64,000 nucleotides of DNA from Mariluticola halotolerans (GTDB taxonomy: Bacteria > Pseudomonadota > Alphaproteobacteria > Rhizobiales > Devosiaceae). A program made the position numbers and the translations under genes. The stretch spans positions 1,922,001-1,986,000 of the forward strand of contig NZ_CP090960.1 in assembly GCF_021611515.1 (NCBI RefSeq), in the 5' to 3' direction. Below are positions 1-8,111 of this stretch, piece by piece. Positions within the stretch are counted from its first letter, which is position 1. Every line of letters starts with the position of its first letter. The notes under the pieces are model-generated. The model saw only the letters and a program-made list of their open reading frames with translations. It did not search any database and was not told the DNA's origin.

Positions 1-201
1 AAGGATCGACATCAGGGTCGATTTGCCGGCCCCGTTTTCGCCGACAATGCCGTGCACCGTGCCGCGCTTGACCTTGAGATCAATATCCTTGTTGGCGTGA
101 ACCGGGCCAAAGCTTTTGTTGATGCCGCGCAGTTCGATTGCCAGATCGGAATCAGCGGCCCCTGCGGGCCGCTGATCTTTATTTTTAACGGATGCGTTCA
201 T
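1..201 (-). CDS. ABC transporter ATP-binding protein, N-terminal fragment (BMP-type importer)
   Basis: Only the first 67 codons are in the window; the gene runs off the left edge. Read on the minus strand it starts at the ATG whose complement is at 199-201, has a polar N-terminus, and then the start of an ABC ATPase domain ([15 protein letters not shown]) with a complete Walker [10 protein letters not shown], at about residues 54-62. The next gene upstream is a BMP-family substrate-binding protein. The usual operon order binding protein, ATPase, permeases suggests a nucleoside or sugar importer whose ATPase normally has two fused domains, but only the first can be seen. Gap to the binding-protein stop is 21 nt, so co-transcription is likely. 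The substrate cannot be read from this fragment. Confidence 0.85.
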   Translation of the reverse strand, partial: MNASVKNKDQRPAGAADSDLAIELRGINKSFGPVHANKDIDLKVKRGTVHGIVGENGAGKSTLMSIL

Positions 202-222
202 CCCGCTATAAACCCCGGACCC

Positions 223-1248
223 TTAGGAGACCGGGCAGCTGTTGGTTTCGCGGTAATCATGCACCACGATTTCGCCGGAGCCGATCTTGGCGGTCAGCTC
301 GTCGACCTTGGCCTGCATTTCGGCGGTGATCAGGTCCTTGTTGTCATCGTCGATGGCTGCGCTGACGCCGCCCTCGGCCAGACCCAGAATCTGCACACCT
401 GATGTCCAGTTGCCGGCTTCTTCATCGGCAAAGGCATTGGCCACGGCCACGTCAACACGCTTGACCATGGAGGTCAGCATATTGCCGGGGAACAGGTAGT
501 TCTGGTTGCTGTCGACACCAATGCCGAATTTACCGGCATCGCTGACCGCCTGAAGGGCACCTTCGCCCGCGCCGCCAGCTGCCGCATAAATCACGTCAGC
601 GCCACGTTCCATCTGGGAAATGGCGACTTCGCTTGCGGTATTGCTGTCGTTAAAGGCAGCGAAATCAGTACCGATGAAGTTTTGCAGCACAGTGATGTCC
701 GGATTAACGGCCTTCGCACCCTGAACATAACCGCAACCGAAAGCCTGCAGCAGCGGGAAATCAAAAGCGGTGACAAAACCGACCGTGCCGGTTTCAGACT
801 TCATGGCCGCCAATGCGCCCACGAGGAAGGAGCCTTCCTGCTCCTTGAACAGGATGGAGCGCACATTGGGCAGATCCACGACAGCATCGATAATGGCGAA
901 ATGCGTGTCGGGGAATTCAGCGGCAACAACCTGTACCGGTGCTTCCCAGGTGAAACCGGGCACAACGATCGGGGTGGCGCCACGGCTGGCGAAACGGCGC
1001 AGGGCCTGTTCGCGCTGGCTGTCTTCGGAGATTTCAAGATCCGAATAATCATTGCCGCTTTCGGCCTTGTACATTTCCGCGCCGTTATAGGCCATTTCGT
1101 TGAACGACTTGTCGTTCTTGCCAGCCGCATCATAGATCAGTGCCGGCTCGGCGAGAGCGGTGCCGACAAGCAGCGCGCTGAGCGCGACGCCACCGGCGAG
1201 AATTCCGGCGCGGGCTGCGAGCTGTTTGGTAAGGGTTCTGGATGACAT
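223..1248 (-). CDS. BMP family ABC transporter substrate-binding protein
   Basis: A 341-residue periplasmic binding protein of the Bmp/Med family (PF02608 type), which in Alphaproteobacteria usually captures purine nucleosides or related compounds. The chosen ATG is preceded by AGGGAG ten bases upstream and starts a clear Sec signal peptide, residues 1-33, ending ALA before EPALIYDAAGKNDKSFNE. That last stretch is the typical family N-terminus (first beta strand plus the D-K-SFN loop). The frame stays open 36 codons further upstream but that extension is not signal-like. No lipobox cysteine is visible. The partial ATPase follows 21 nt downstream. Substrate is inferred from family only; sugars are an alternative. 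Confidence 0.9.
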   Translation of the reverse strand: MSSRTLTKQLAARAGILAGGVALSALLVGTALAEPALIYDAAGKNDKSFNEMAYNGAEMYKAESGNDYSDLEISEDSQREQALRRFASRGATPIVVPGFTWEAPVQVVAAEFPDTHFAIIDAVVDLPNVRSILFKEQEGSFLVGALAAMKSETGTVGFVTAFDFPLLQAFGCGYVQGAKAVNPDITVLQNFIGTDFAAFNDSNTASEVAISQMERGADVIYAAAGGAGEGALQAVSDAGKFGIGVDSNQNYLFPGNMLTSMVKRVDVAVANAFADEEAGNWTSGVQILGLAEGGVSAAIDDDNKDLITAEMQAKVDELTAKIGSGEIVVHDYRETNSCPVS

Positions 1249-1399
1249 TATTTGTTTACTCCCTGAATTCGCATCGAGGTGGCAACGAAAAGTTACCGGG
1301 GACATACCCCAAGCGCGATAAGCCTGAATTGAAACGTGCAAATGGTTCACAAGCAAGAGGAAAAACGTCAGTTTTTGAACGTTTGGTCAAAAAACGGCA

Positions 1400-2044
1400 T
1401 TAAAGCGCGATTATGTTGCCGCCCGCCGCCCTGGCGTCCTCTTCGTCATGGGTCACCAGAAGCGCTGGCAGGTTGCGGCGGCGCACTTCGGCAAATACCA
1501 GCTCCCGCACCGAACCGCGTAATTGTGCATCCAGCTTGGAAAAGGGCTCATCGAGCAACAGCGCATGCGGTTCGGCGGCGATTACCCGGACAAGCGCCAC
1601 GCGTGCCTGCTGACCGCCGGAGAGCGTTGCGGGGTCCCGCTTGCCGCAATCCTCCAGATTGACCGCCTTTAGCAGCGCATTGGCCCGCGCCGCTCGTGCC
1701 GCGCCGGTGCCCCCCGGTGGCAGGGCATAGATAATGTTATCCAGCACCGAGAAATGCGGGAACAGAAGCGGGTCCTGAAACAGCACCCCCACCCGGCGCC
1801 GCTCGGGGGGCAATTGCGTGATGTTGGTTCCATCCAGCGCAATCGTGCCCGAGCAGGCAAAAACCCTGGGCAAAAAGCCCGAGATCGCATTGATCAGGGT
1901 GGATTTGCCCGATCCCGACGGCCCCATCAATGTCAGCACCTCGCCGGGGCGGATATGGGCGCTGATTGCCATCAGTTCGGTGTCACCCTTGCTGATTTTC
2001 ACCGTATCGAGTTTGAGACCCTGATCGGGCGGGGTAATATTCAT
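1400..2044 (-). CDS. ynjD: ABC transporter ATP-binding protein, YnjD-like
   Basis: A 214-residue ABC ATPase with Walker A GPSGSGKST at 41-49, Q-loop glutamine at 90, signature LSGGQ at 141-145 and Walker B LLLDE at 162-166, followed by the D-loop SKLD and an H-loop THDEEDA. It has a single nucleotide-binding domain and no C-terminal regulatory extension, which matches YnjD/ThiQ-sized proteins. The ATG overlaps the stop of the permease gene by 4 nt (ATGA), so it is translationally coupled. I chose the inner ATG because the longer frame upstream reads through the permease gene in the wrong frame. Together with the two genes upstream it forms a YnjBCD-type importer of unknown solute. Confidence 0.9.
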   Translation of the reverse strand: MNITPPDQGLKLDTVKISKGDTELMAISAHIRPGEVLTLMGPSGSGKSTLINAISGFLPRVFACSGTIALDGTNITQLPPERRRVGVLFQDPLLFPHFSVLDNIIYALPPGGTGAARAARANALLKAVNLEDCGKRDPATLSGGQQARVALVRVIAAEPHALLLDEPFSKLDAQLRGSVRELVFAEVRRRNLPALLVTHDEEDARAAGGNIIAL

Positions 2045-3726
2045 CGGACAAATCCCGGTTGCAGGGCGCGCCGGTTGCGCCACAGGATTGTGGGGATCAG
2101 CGCGGTCAGGGCAAAAACAACAAAGGGCAGCAAGGCCTGCACCAGCGCATAAACGCCGATCAGCCGGCGATTGCCCCCACTGGCCAGCGCCACCGCTTCG
2201 GTGGTGATGGTCGGCTGCCGCCCCGCCCCGATCAGAAGGGTGGGCAGATATTGGGCGATGGAAATGGCAAAGCCAAGCGCAAAAGCTGTGAGGATCGGGC
2301 GCAGCAGAACCGGCAGGCGAATGGTCAGCAGCACCCGGTTTTCGCTTTTGCCCAGGAGCCGGGCCACTGCCAGATACCGCGTATCGAACGCGTTCCAGGG
2401 ATCGGCGAGCAGCAAATAGACATAGGGCAGGACAAATACCAGATGCGCGGCAGTGACCGCCCAGATCGTGCCGTCCCAACCGCAGATCAGCCACCAGATC
2501 GACAGGCCGAACAAAAAGGCGATCTGGGGCACCAGCAGCGGCAGATAAAGGGTCAGCCGGGCCCAGCGCGACAACTGCAACTGGTTGCGGTATTCGTTTT
2601 CAAGACAGGCCAGCACCAGGGCCACGGCGCTGAGGGACGCCAGCATGGCGATGGCAATGGCGCGGCCCGCGACATCGACGATCTGGTGGGCCTCGCGCAT
2701 CCAGGTGCCAAAATCGAGTTTTTGCGGCAAGGCATCGGGAAAACGCCAGAGGCCCGATATCGACCAGAGCGCCATCAGGGCCAGCCCGGCCAGCACCATA
2801 AGCGCCGCCCCCACAACGCCCGCCCCGGCGAACAGGCGCACGGGCAGATCATGGCAGAACCGGTGACCGCCAAGCGCCAGCACTTTGCCCAAGCGGGCGA
2901 GCAGATGTTCCCCGAGCCACCAAACCCCCAGTGCCGCCAGCGTCACCCCAAGCTGGATCAGGGCTGCAGCAGCGGCCGTCATGCGCATGGCCAGGTCGGG
3001 ATCGTTCATCCAGCGCAGGATGCGCACCGACAGCGTGGGCGGCGTGCCCGGCCCCAGAATAAGGGCGACATCAACAACAGAAGTCGCAAAGGCGACAACC
3101 GCATAAACCGGCAGCCTGATCTGGGCATAAACACCGGGGAATACCGATGTCAGCCAGGCCCAGACCTGACCACGCCCCAAAACCCGCGCCACGCGGGCAT
3201 AGCGCTCGTCGGTTTGCGGCAGGGCGGCGATCAAAACCAGAAACAGAAACGGGATTTCCTTGACCACCAGCCCGAACAACAAGGCGATCCCGGCGGGATC
3301 ATTGACCACCAGCCAGTCGGGCGGGCGGGAAAATCCGGTCAGCTCCGGGGAGAGAAGACGCAGCATGAAACCGGATGGCGCAATGAGAAAGGCGAGGCCA
3401 AAGGCTGCCGCTGCATGGGGCATGGCAATCACCGGCTTCATCAGGGTCAGCGCCCAGGTAAAGAACCGTGTGCCGGAAAAGGCGGCGGTGAACAGGGCCA
3501 CCAGCGCCAGCGAGATCAGGGCTGTGACCGGGCCGATCCAGAAACTCAGCCAGACCGAGGTCAGAAAGCCGGGGCTCAGCCAGGCGCTAGCAAAGGCATC
3601 GACCGAGATGCCGTGCGCCCCGAACAGGGGCGCATAACCGAAGGCGGGCCCGATAATGAAGATCAGCCCGGCGAGAACCGGGCCGATCAGAATACCGATC
3701 GCCAGAAAGGGCGCGAGCCGCAGCAC
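2041..3726 (-). CDS. ynjC: ABC transporter permease with two fused membrane halves, YnjC-like
   Basis: A 561-residue inner-membrane protein of about twelve hydrophobic segments. It holds two copies of the binding-protein-dependent permease fold; each half has an EAA-like loop (KEIPFL in the first half; RLLGKSENRVL before the last helices of the second). This fused architecture is that of YnjC and of thiamine/iron permeases. The start is GTG, nine bases after the stop of the binding-protein gene. No strong Shine-Dalgarno is visible, so translation probably depends on coupling. The stop overlaps the ATPase start by 4 nt. An iron or thiamine permease is the main alternative; the neighbouring YnjB-like binding protein favours YnjC. 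Confidence 0.88.
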   Translation of the reverse strand: MLRLAPFLAIGILIGPVLAGLIFIIGPAFGYAPLFGAHGISVDAFASAWLSPGFLTSVWLSFWIGPVTALISLALVALFTAAFSGTRFFTWALTLMKPVIAMPHAAAAFGLAFLIAPSGFMLRLLSPELTGFSRPPDWLVVNDPAGIALLFGLVVKEIPFLFLVLIAALPQTDERYARVARVLGRGQVWAWLTSVFPGVYAQIRLPVYAVVAFATSVVDVALILGPGTPPTLSVRILRWMNDPDLAMRMTAAAAALIQLGVTLAALGVWWLGEHLLARLGKVLALGGHRFCHDLPVRLFAGAGVVGAALMVLAGLALMALWSISGLWRFPDALPQKLDFGTWMREAHQIVDVAGRAIAIAMLASLSAVALVLACLENEYRNQLQLSRWARLTLYLPLLVPQIAFLFGLSIWWLICGWDGTIWAVTAAHLVFVLPYVYLLLADPWNAFDTRYLAVARLLGKSENRVLLTIRLPVLLRPILTAFALGFAISIAQYLPTLLIGAGRQPTITTEAVALASGGNRRLIGVYALVQALLPFVVFALTALIPTILWRNRRALQPGFVR

Positions 3727-3735
3727 TACAGGACG

Positions 3736-4959
3736 CTAGCCGCCGGTGCTGTAACGCCGGGCCCATTCGGCCTCCAGCATTTCAGCCCAGCTGGAATCCG
3801 GCTCGTTGATCGTTGAACCCAGTTCGGCGGCACCAAGGGTTGCAGGCCCTTTTTGCAGATTATCGAACAAGGCCTTGCCTGTCGCATCAAGCTTGTCATA
3901 GGCGAGCACGGTTGGGTCCCCCCATACCGTTTCATCCGCCTTTTTCGCCTGCGCTTCCGGCGAGAGCATGAAATTGGCGGCAACCATGGCCCCGGCCTTG
4001 GCATTGGCGTTGAACGGAATGGCGAGGAAATGCGCATTGCCCATACTGCCATAATCGAGCACGAAAGAGCGCACGGTCTCGGGCAGAATGCCCTGGCGGA
4101 TCGCCGAGGAGGCCCCGCCGGGATTAAAGGTCATGGCGATGCTGATTTCGCTATCGGCCAAGAGGGTTTGCAACTGGGTGATGTCGGCGGCAAATACCCG
4201 GCCTGAGCGCCACATGTCGGGATGGGCCTTGTCGAGCCAGGCCCAGAGCGGGGCCGTCTGTGCCTCGAATTTTGCGGGATCAACCGGCTGGCGCATCACT
4301 TCGGGGTCTTCCAAAAGACCAAAGGCCAATTGCTTGATAAAGGTCGTGCCGATAAAATTGGGGGGCGCGGCATAGGTGAAGCGGCCCGGATTTTCCGCGA
4401 TCCAGTCCGCCAGCGCTGCAAGGCTGGTGGGCGGATTATCGATTTCCGCGCTGTCATAATAAAACGACAGCTGGGCGGTCCCCCAGGGGCTTTCGAGCCC
4501 CTCCACCGGCACGGTAAAATCATAGGACAGCACCGCTTTGCCCTCAATATCGGCGAAGGCATAATTGGGCAATTGATCGGCCCAGGCATTGGGCAGCAAC
4601 AGGCCCTGCTGTTTCATCGAGGCGAAATTCTCGCCATTGATCCAGATGAGATCAACCGCGCCGCCTTCCATGCGCCCGGTTGCCTTTTCCGCCAGCACCC
4701 GGCTGACCGCATCGGCGGTATCGGCCAGTTTGACGTGATTGAGGGTGACGCCATAGCGGCTTTGCAGCTCGGCGCCGGCCCAGGCGATATAACCATTGAT
4801 ATCCTCAGCACCGCCCCAGGCATTGAAATAAACCGTCTGCCCTTTTGCCTCTGCCAAAACGGCCGGCCAGTCGGCAGGATCAGGATCGGCGGCATGGCCG
4901 ACCATTGGCAATGCACAAAGGCCAGCAGCCAGGACGCTCAGGGAGAGACGGGAGATCAT
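3736..4959 (-). CDS. ynjB: ABC transporter substrate-binding protein, YnjB-like
   Basis: A 407-residue extracellular solute-binding protein. The ATG begins a signal peptide (MISRLSLSVLAAGLCALPMVGHA, cleavage near residue 23). The mature N-terminus contains KGQTVYFNAWGG and later VDLIWINGEN, which I recognise from E. coli YnjB (KGQTVWFNAWGG, VDLLWVNGEN). The mature protein has no lipobox. The frame is open 16 codons upstream, but those residues are charged and lie before the signal sequence. It is the first gene of the ynjBCD-like operon, with a 9-nt gap to the permease. The solute is unknown even for E. coli YnjB; homology to thiamine and iron binding proteins makes a small cationic or phosphorylated ligand possible. 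Confidence 0.9.
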   Translation of the reverse strand: MISRLSLSVLAAGLCALPMVGHAADPDPADWPAVLAEAKGQTVYFNAWGGAEDINGYIAWAGAELQSRYGVTLNHVKLADTADAVSRVLAEKATGRMEGGAVDLIWINGENFASMKQQGLLLPNAWADQLPNYAFADIEGKAVLSYDFTVPVEGLESPWGTAQLSFYYDSAEIDNPPTSLAALADWIAENPGRFTYAAPPNFIGTTFIKQLAFGLLEDPEVMRQPVDPAKFEAQTAPLWAWLDKAHPDMWRSGRVFAADITQLQTLLADSEISIAMTFNPGGASSAIRQGILPETVRSFVLDYGSMGNAHFLAIPFNANAKAGAMVAANFMLSPEAQAKKADETVWGDPTVLAYDKLDATGKALFDNLQKGPATLGAAELGSTINEPDSSWAEMLEAEWARRYSTGG

Positions 4960-5168
4960 ATCGCGGTCATCCTCATTGTTTTGTCGCCCTTCCATGCCCT
5001 TCGGCATGCATCGCCGTCAATTCAACTGAGATCAAGCTATGGTGATTTGCCAGCATACAATGTGTGCTTGACGGAGACTATGCCTGGATCACGGCCTGCG
5101 GTCACGGGCAAAGGCCGCCCGCAATCAATCAGCCTTATCATCTCTCCCGATCGTCCCCCTCCCCCAGG

Positions 5169-5317
5169 ATCGTCACCCTCGGGCTTGACCCGAGGGCCCA
5201 TGACCAAGCACCAGCAAATACAAAAGGGCGGTTCATGCAACAACGTGTGTCCCCCATACCCACCTTTGGTCGCTGCACCATCGCATGGGTACTCGGGTCA
5301 AGCCCGAGTATGACGAT
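5169..5317. repeat. Composite palindromic element, copy 1
   Basis: Both ends carry the same palindromic unit in opposite orientation: the left end starts ATCGTCA and contains CTCGGGCTTGACCCGAG; the right end contains CTCGGGTCAAGCCCGAG and finishes TGACGAT. The middle, about 95 bp, is unique but is shared in outline with the copy at 5941-6085 (CCATGACCAA, CAGCAAATAC, GCACCATCGCATGG). This is the layout of a bipartite REP-type or MITE-like element. Confidence 0.8.
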
Positions 5318-5404
5318 TGGGGGATATATGGCGATGGTCCGTATTATGACGGTCCGGGCACCGGACCACCCCAAAGACATTGCACAATTTCCGCACCACC
5401 CCAT

Positions 5405-5513
5405 CGTCATCCCCGCGCAGGCGGGGATCCAGCAGCGGGCAGTCCTGCCCGCAGGAATTGCCTTTTGCACCGCCGACGCGGTGCACTGGATTCCCGTTTT
5501 CACGGGAATGACG
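5405..5513. repeat. Bipartite palindromic element, CGTCAT...ATGACG family
   Basis: Left half CGTCATCCCCGCGCAGGCGG followed by GGATCCAG; right half CTGGATTCCCGTTTTCACGG followed by GAATGACG. The halves are inverted relative to each other. A hairpin-forming GCACCGCC-GA-CGCGGTGC block sits inside. The last 47 bp (5467-5513) recur with one mismatch at 59949-59995. Confidence 0.8.
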
Positions 5514-5641
5514 CCGTGAGTGTGGCAAACACTGACCCCCTCACCCCCCACAAAACTTATCGACGCCCCTCAAACCTCCATTATCATTCCCCCACCTTTT
5601 CACATCACCGGCGCCGGCGCGACGAACGTCCGGGGTGGAAG

Positions 5642-5733
5642 GGAACCGGGTTCCTTGGGGGTCGCCTCAGGGAAGGCCAAAACTGTGCCGCGACCAGCCT
5701 GCCCCCGTTGGCAGGTGTACCGGGGAAACCCGG
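5642..5733. other. Candidate structured RNA or cruciform block
   Basis: Four potential stems follow each other within 92 nt: GGAACC/GGTTCC (5642-5654), GGTCGC/GCGACC (5660-5665 with 5690-5695), CCTGCC/GGCAGG (5698-5703 with 5710-5715) and CCGGG-GAAA-CCCGG (5720-5733), the last with a GNRA tetraloop in the plus-strand RNA. I compared it by eye with RNase P, tmRNA, SRP and the cobalamin, TPP and glycine riboswitches and found no match. Strand and function are unknown. Confidence 0.35.
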
Positions 5734-5787
5734 CGGGGATGGGCCCCAGCGCTAGTAAGAGTACAGGCCACGCCAAAAATCCCGGTT

Positions 5788-5849
5788 GCATGAGACGGTG
5801 TATGTCTCATTTGTTTTAACTCTCAGACGGGCCATGCACCGTCTCATGC
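5788..5849. repeat. Long imperfect inverted repeat (17-bp arms)
   Basis: GCATGAGACGGTGTATG at 5788-5804 pairs with CATGCACCGTCTCATGC at 5833-5849 with a single mismatch; the spacer is 28 nt. The 13 outer bases pair perfectly. It could form a large hairpin or mark the ends of a small mobile element. A second hairpin (CCGTCGGG with CCTGACGG) lies just downstream at about 5866-5888. Confidence 0.7.
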
Positions 5850-5940
5850 CGCCTGTTTATGGACACCGTCGGGTCTTTCGGCCTGACGGGGGTTTTGGGG
5901 TGGGTGGAATTTGAGGGGAATCTTTCACCCCCCCCCCCAC

Positions 5941-6085
5941 ATCGTCACCCTCGGGCCTGACCCGAGGGCCCATGACCAACCATCAGCAAATACCAAAGGA
6001 CCGACCAAACAAAATCACTCCCCCACGCCCACCTGATGGGCTGCACCATCGCATGGATACTCGGGTCAAGCCCGAGTATGACGAT
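5941..6085. repeat. Composite palindromic element, copy 2
   Basis: Second copy of the element at 5169-5317, in the same orientation, with the same terminal palindromes (CTCGGGCCTGACCCGAG on the left, CTCGGGTCAAGCCCGAG on the right, ending TGACGAT) and recognisable internal matches. Its centre has diverged more than its ends, which suggests that the termini are the selected part. Confidence 0.8.
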
Positions 6086-6124
6086 CGGAGATAGGACCAC
6101 GAATGGCCCCTCCCCCTTCCTTCT

Positions 6125-6195
6125 CCCTCGGGCTTGACCCGAGGGTCCATACGACACCAACCACACCGCATGGATGCCCGGATCAAGTCCGGGCA
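6125..6195. repeat. Short palindromic element pair
   Basis: Left unit CCCTCGGGCTTGACCCGAGG at 6125 and right unit TGCCCGGATCAAGTCCGGGC near 6174. The left unit is identical in type to the ends of the elements at 5169 and 5941; the right one is a diverged relative. It resembles a shortened version of the composite element. Confidence 0.65.
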
Positions 6196-6237
6196 AAAAG
6201 GAAGGTGGGTGTTAGCGGCAAACCCTTCGTCCTCAGC

Positions 6238-6273
6238 CGTCATTGCGAGCGGCGTAGCCGCGCGGCAATCCAG
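6238..6273. repeat. Short palindromic repeat (CGTCATTGCGAGC type)
   Basis: CGTCATTGCGAGCGGCGTAG followed by CCGCGCGGCAATCCAG. Repeats of this form (CGTCATTGCGAGC ... GGCAATCCAG) are familiar interspersed palindromes of Alphaproteobacteria. It sits 17 bp beyond the stop codon of the coxG-like gene. Confidence 0.65.
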
Positions 6274-6290
6274 AGCGATGGGCAAAAAAC

Positions 6291-6755
6291 CTAATCTTCG
6301 TGCAGGGGCGTTACACTGGTGCCCATGGCGTCGCCGAAGCGCTCAAAGAAATGATCGATTATCTTTTGCGCACTGGCGCCGACAATGGCCCGGCCCAACC
6401 GCATGATCTGCCCCGATGCGCCGCCATCGGCGGTGAAGGCCAGAAGGGTGCCATCGGCATGGTCGTCAAGGGTAATATTGGCGGTGCCATGGGCAAGCCC
6501 CAAAAGCCCGCCGCGCCCCTTGCCGGCAAGGGTGTATTTCACCGCCGGCTCGATATCGGAGAGTACCAGATCGCCCTTGAAAGTGGGTTTGACCACGCCG
6601 AGATTAACGGTAATGATCGCTTCGAGTTCGGTATCGGATGTCCATGAGATTTTACTGCAACCGGGAATGGCGGCGCGCAGGGTTTCAGCATCGTTCAGCG
6701 CGGCCCAAACGGCCAGACGCGGTGCCGTCAGCAAGTATCGTCCACCAAATTCCAC
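6291..6755 (-). CDS. CoxG-like SRPBCC protein (carbon monoxide dehydrogenase subunit G family)
   Basis: About 154 residues of the CoxG branch of the SRPBCC/START fold: it begins VEFGGRYLLTAPRLAVWAAL, then DAETLRAAIPGC and a GDLVLSDIEP strand, which are the family's N-terminal landmarks. CoxG proteins accompany molybdenum hydroxylases and help their membrane placement; here no such enzyme is adjacent, so the role is open. I place the start at the GTG that encodes the first family residue; a second GTG four codons upstream and an open frame up to 6842 are alternatives. No good ribosome site precedes any of them. The C-terminus keeps the long helix (KIIDHFFERFGDAM) typical of the fold. Confidence 0.8.
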   Translation of the reverse strand: MEFGGRYLLTAPRLAVWAALNDAETLRAAIPGCSKISWTSDTELEAIITVNLGVVKPTFKGDLVLSDIEPAVKYTLAGKGRGGLLGLAHGTANITLDDHADGTLLAFTADGGASGQIMRLGRAIVGASAQKIIDHFFERFGDAMGTSVTPLHED

Positions 6756-6890
6756 TTTGTCGCTCACAACCTGCGTCTTTTTAGCACCAATAGCACGAAA
6801 ATAGTCGTCATCGGGACGAGTTACAATTGTCAGCGGCCTCAAGAGTCGGAATCAATGGGGCCAACATTCTATTACGGAGGATCTTCGGGC

Positions 6891-8084
6891 ATGGCGAATG
6901 AACTTATGGACAAGCCCCTGCAATATCTTGATCGGGCGGTTTCCTCGATCAGGGATATGGGCCTTTGGCCAGAGGTAACCGAAGAACAGCCCATTACCGG
7001 CCTGTTGCAGGAGATCACAGGCCTTGATGAGACCCGCGTGGTTTTGATCGGCCGGACGCTCAGTCAGGCTTCCGTTTTCAACGAGGTGGTGCGCGAGCAG
7101 ATTGCGGCGATGAATATCGGTGCACGCTACGAAGACATCACCAAGGGTTTCGATTCGATTCGCGATGATGCCAAGGGCCTGGTCGACCAGCTGGACGATG
7201 GCAAGCTCGACCTTTTGGAGCGCGCGTCCAATGTCTGGATGAAAGTCAGCCGCGGCGACATTGCCGACCGCTTTGACAAAATCCGCAGCACCTATCTGGA
7301 AGTGACGCGCGACACCAAGGACCAGGTGGATCGCGAGCACAAAATTCTCGAGGCCTATCGCGATTTCCGGGGGGCGTTGAAGCAGTCCGAAGTCATGGCG
7401 CTCGAAGTCTTGCAGATCGCGACGGCCAAATTGCAGGAACGCAAGGATGCCCTGGAGGCCGCCTCGAGCGCTGTCTCCGGCTTTGCCGGCGGCACCCCGG
7501 CAGACCGGGCGCGGCTGGAAATGGCGCGCGACGAGCGTTTGCGTGAAATGCAGAACGAGGAACGCCGCTACCAGATCACCAAGGATCTCTCCGACAACCT
7601 GACGATTTCCTACAATACTTCGGAAGTCATCATGGCCCGCCTGATGCAGACGACCAATGCCAAGGAGCGGGTCTATCAGCAATCGATTTCGTTCTTTTCG
7701 ACCAATGAAACCGTGCTGACCGCATTGTCGGCCTCATTCACCGGCATGTTCGGCCTGCACGAATCAACGGAAACGCTGAACGCGATGAAAGAGGGCATGT
7801 CGAAATCGCTCGAAACGCTTGCCGAGATTGGCGACAAGGTGGGCGAGGCTGCCGTGAAGGCTGGCTACGGTCCGACCATCCGGGCTGACGCGGTCAAGAA
7901 GCTGGTCGATTCCGTGGTGAATTTCCAGGAAAAGTCCCAAACGATCATCACCGAGATGCGCAAGCTCTCCACTGAAAATTCAGCCGAAATCCGCGATGCG
8001 GTGGAAGATGGCAAGCGCCGGCTGGCGCGGCTGGCAACGGAGGGCAATGCTCTTCTGCTCGAGGATGGAAACAATCAGGTTTAG
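6891..8084 (+). CDS. Conserved helical protein of unknown function, first gene of a three-gene operon
   Basis: A 397-residue soluble protein, rich in Glu, Asp, Lys and Ala and predicted by eye to be almost all alpha-helical with long coiled-coil stretches (for example residues 105-245). There is no signal peptide or membrane segment. The ATG is preceded by GGAGGA nine bases upstream, which decides the start over an ATG twelve codons earlier. It loosely recalls TelA/toxic-anion-resistance proteins in its helical make-up, but I see no diagnostic motif, so I do not assign that function. It is followed after 27 nt by a one-TM protein and then a large coiled-coil protein, all on the same strand, and is divergent from the coxG-like gene. 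Homologues are, as far as I recall, annotated only as cell surface or hypothetical proteins. Confidence 0.85.
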   Translation: MANELMDKPLQYLDRAVSSIRDMGLWPEVTEEQPITGLLQEITGLDETRVVLIGRTLSQASVFNEVVREQIAAMNIGARYEDITKGFDSIRDDAKGLVDQLDDGKLDLLERASNVWMKVSRGDIADRFDKIRSTYLEVTRDTKDQVDREHKILEAYRDFRGALKQSEVMALEVLQIATAKLQERKDALEAASSAVSGFAGGTPADRARLEMARDERLREMQNEERRYQITKDLSDNLTISYNTSEVIMARLMQTTNAKERVYQQSISFFSTNETVLTALSASFTGMFGLHESTETLNAMKEGMSKSLETLAEIGDKVGEAAVKAGYGPTIRADAVKKLVDSVVNFQEKSQTIITEMRKLSTENSAEIRDAVEDGKRRLARLATEGNALLLEDGNNQV

Positions 8085-8111
8085 GCGCGGGGGCACGGCA
8101 GGCGTCTGGTG

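Larger units (their letters stand above)
4960..6290. other. 1.33 kb gene-free, repeat-rich spacer
   Basis: No convincing gene: all frames here are short, lack ribosome sites and are built from repeats. The stretch holds two ~147-bp composite palindromic elements (5169-5317, 5941-6085), a third bipartite element (5405-5513), a shorter one (6125-6195), a 36-bp palindromic repeat (6238-6273), a run of four potential hairpins (5642-5733), a long imperfect inverted repeat (5788-5849), and a poly-C run near 5929-5939. It separates the ynjBCD operon from the coxG-like gene. No IS transposase remnant is visible. Confidence 0.75.

Noticed and set aside
2059-3816. Long plus-strand frame of 585 codons opposite the ynjC-like gene
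   Set aside because: It is antisense to a clear permease, very rich in Gln, Gly and Arg, and has no ribosome site: a shadow of GC-rich coding DNA.
5788-5888. Rho-independent terminator
   Set aside because: Large stems are present but no T-run follows on either strand, and no gene ends close by on the plus strand.
5169-6273. CRISPR array
   Set aside because: The repeats are palindromic, of several families, unequal in spacing and orientation, and no cas genes are near.
6891-8084. Tellurite/toxic anion resistance (TelA) function for the first gene of the three-gene operon
   Set aside because: The helical composition is similar but I see no sequence block that identifies TelA, and no ter genes are nearby; naming it would be a guess.
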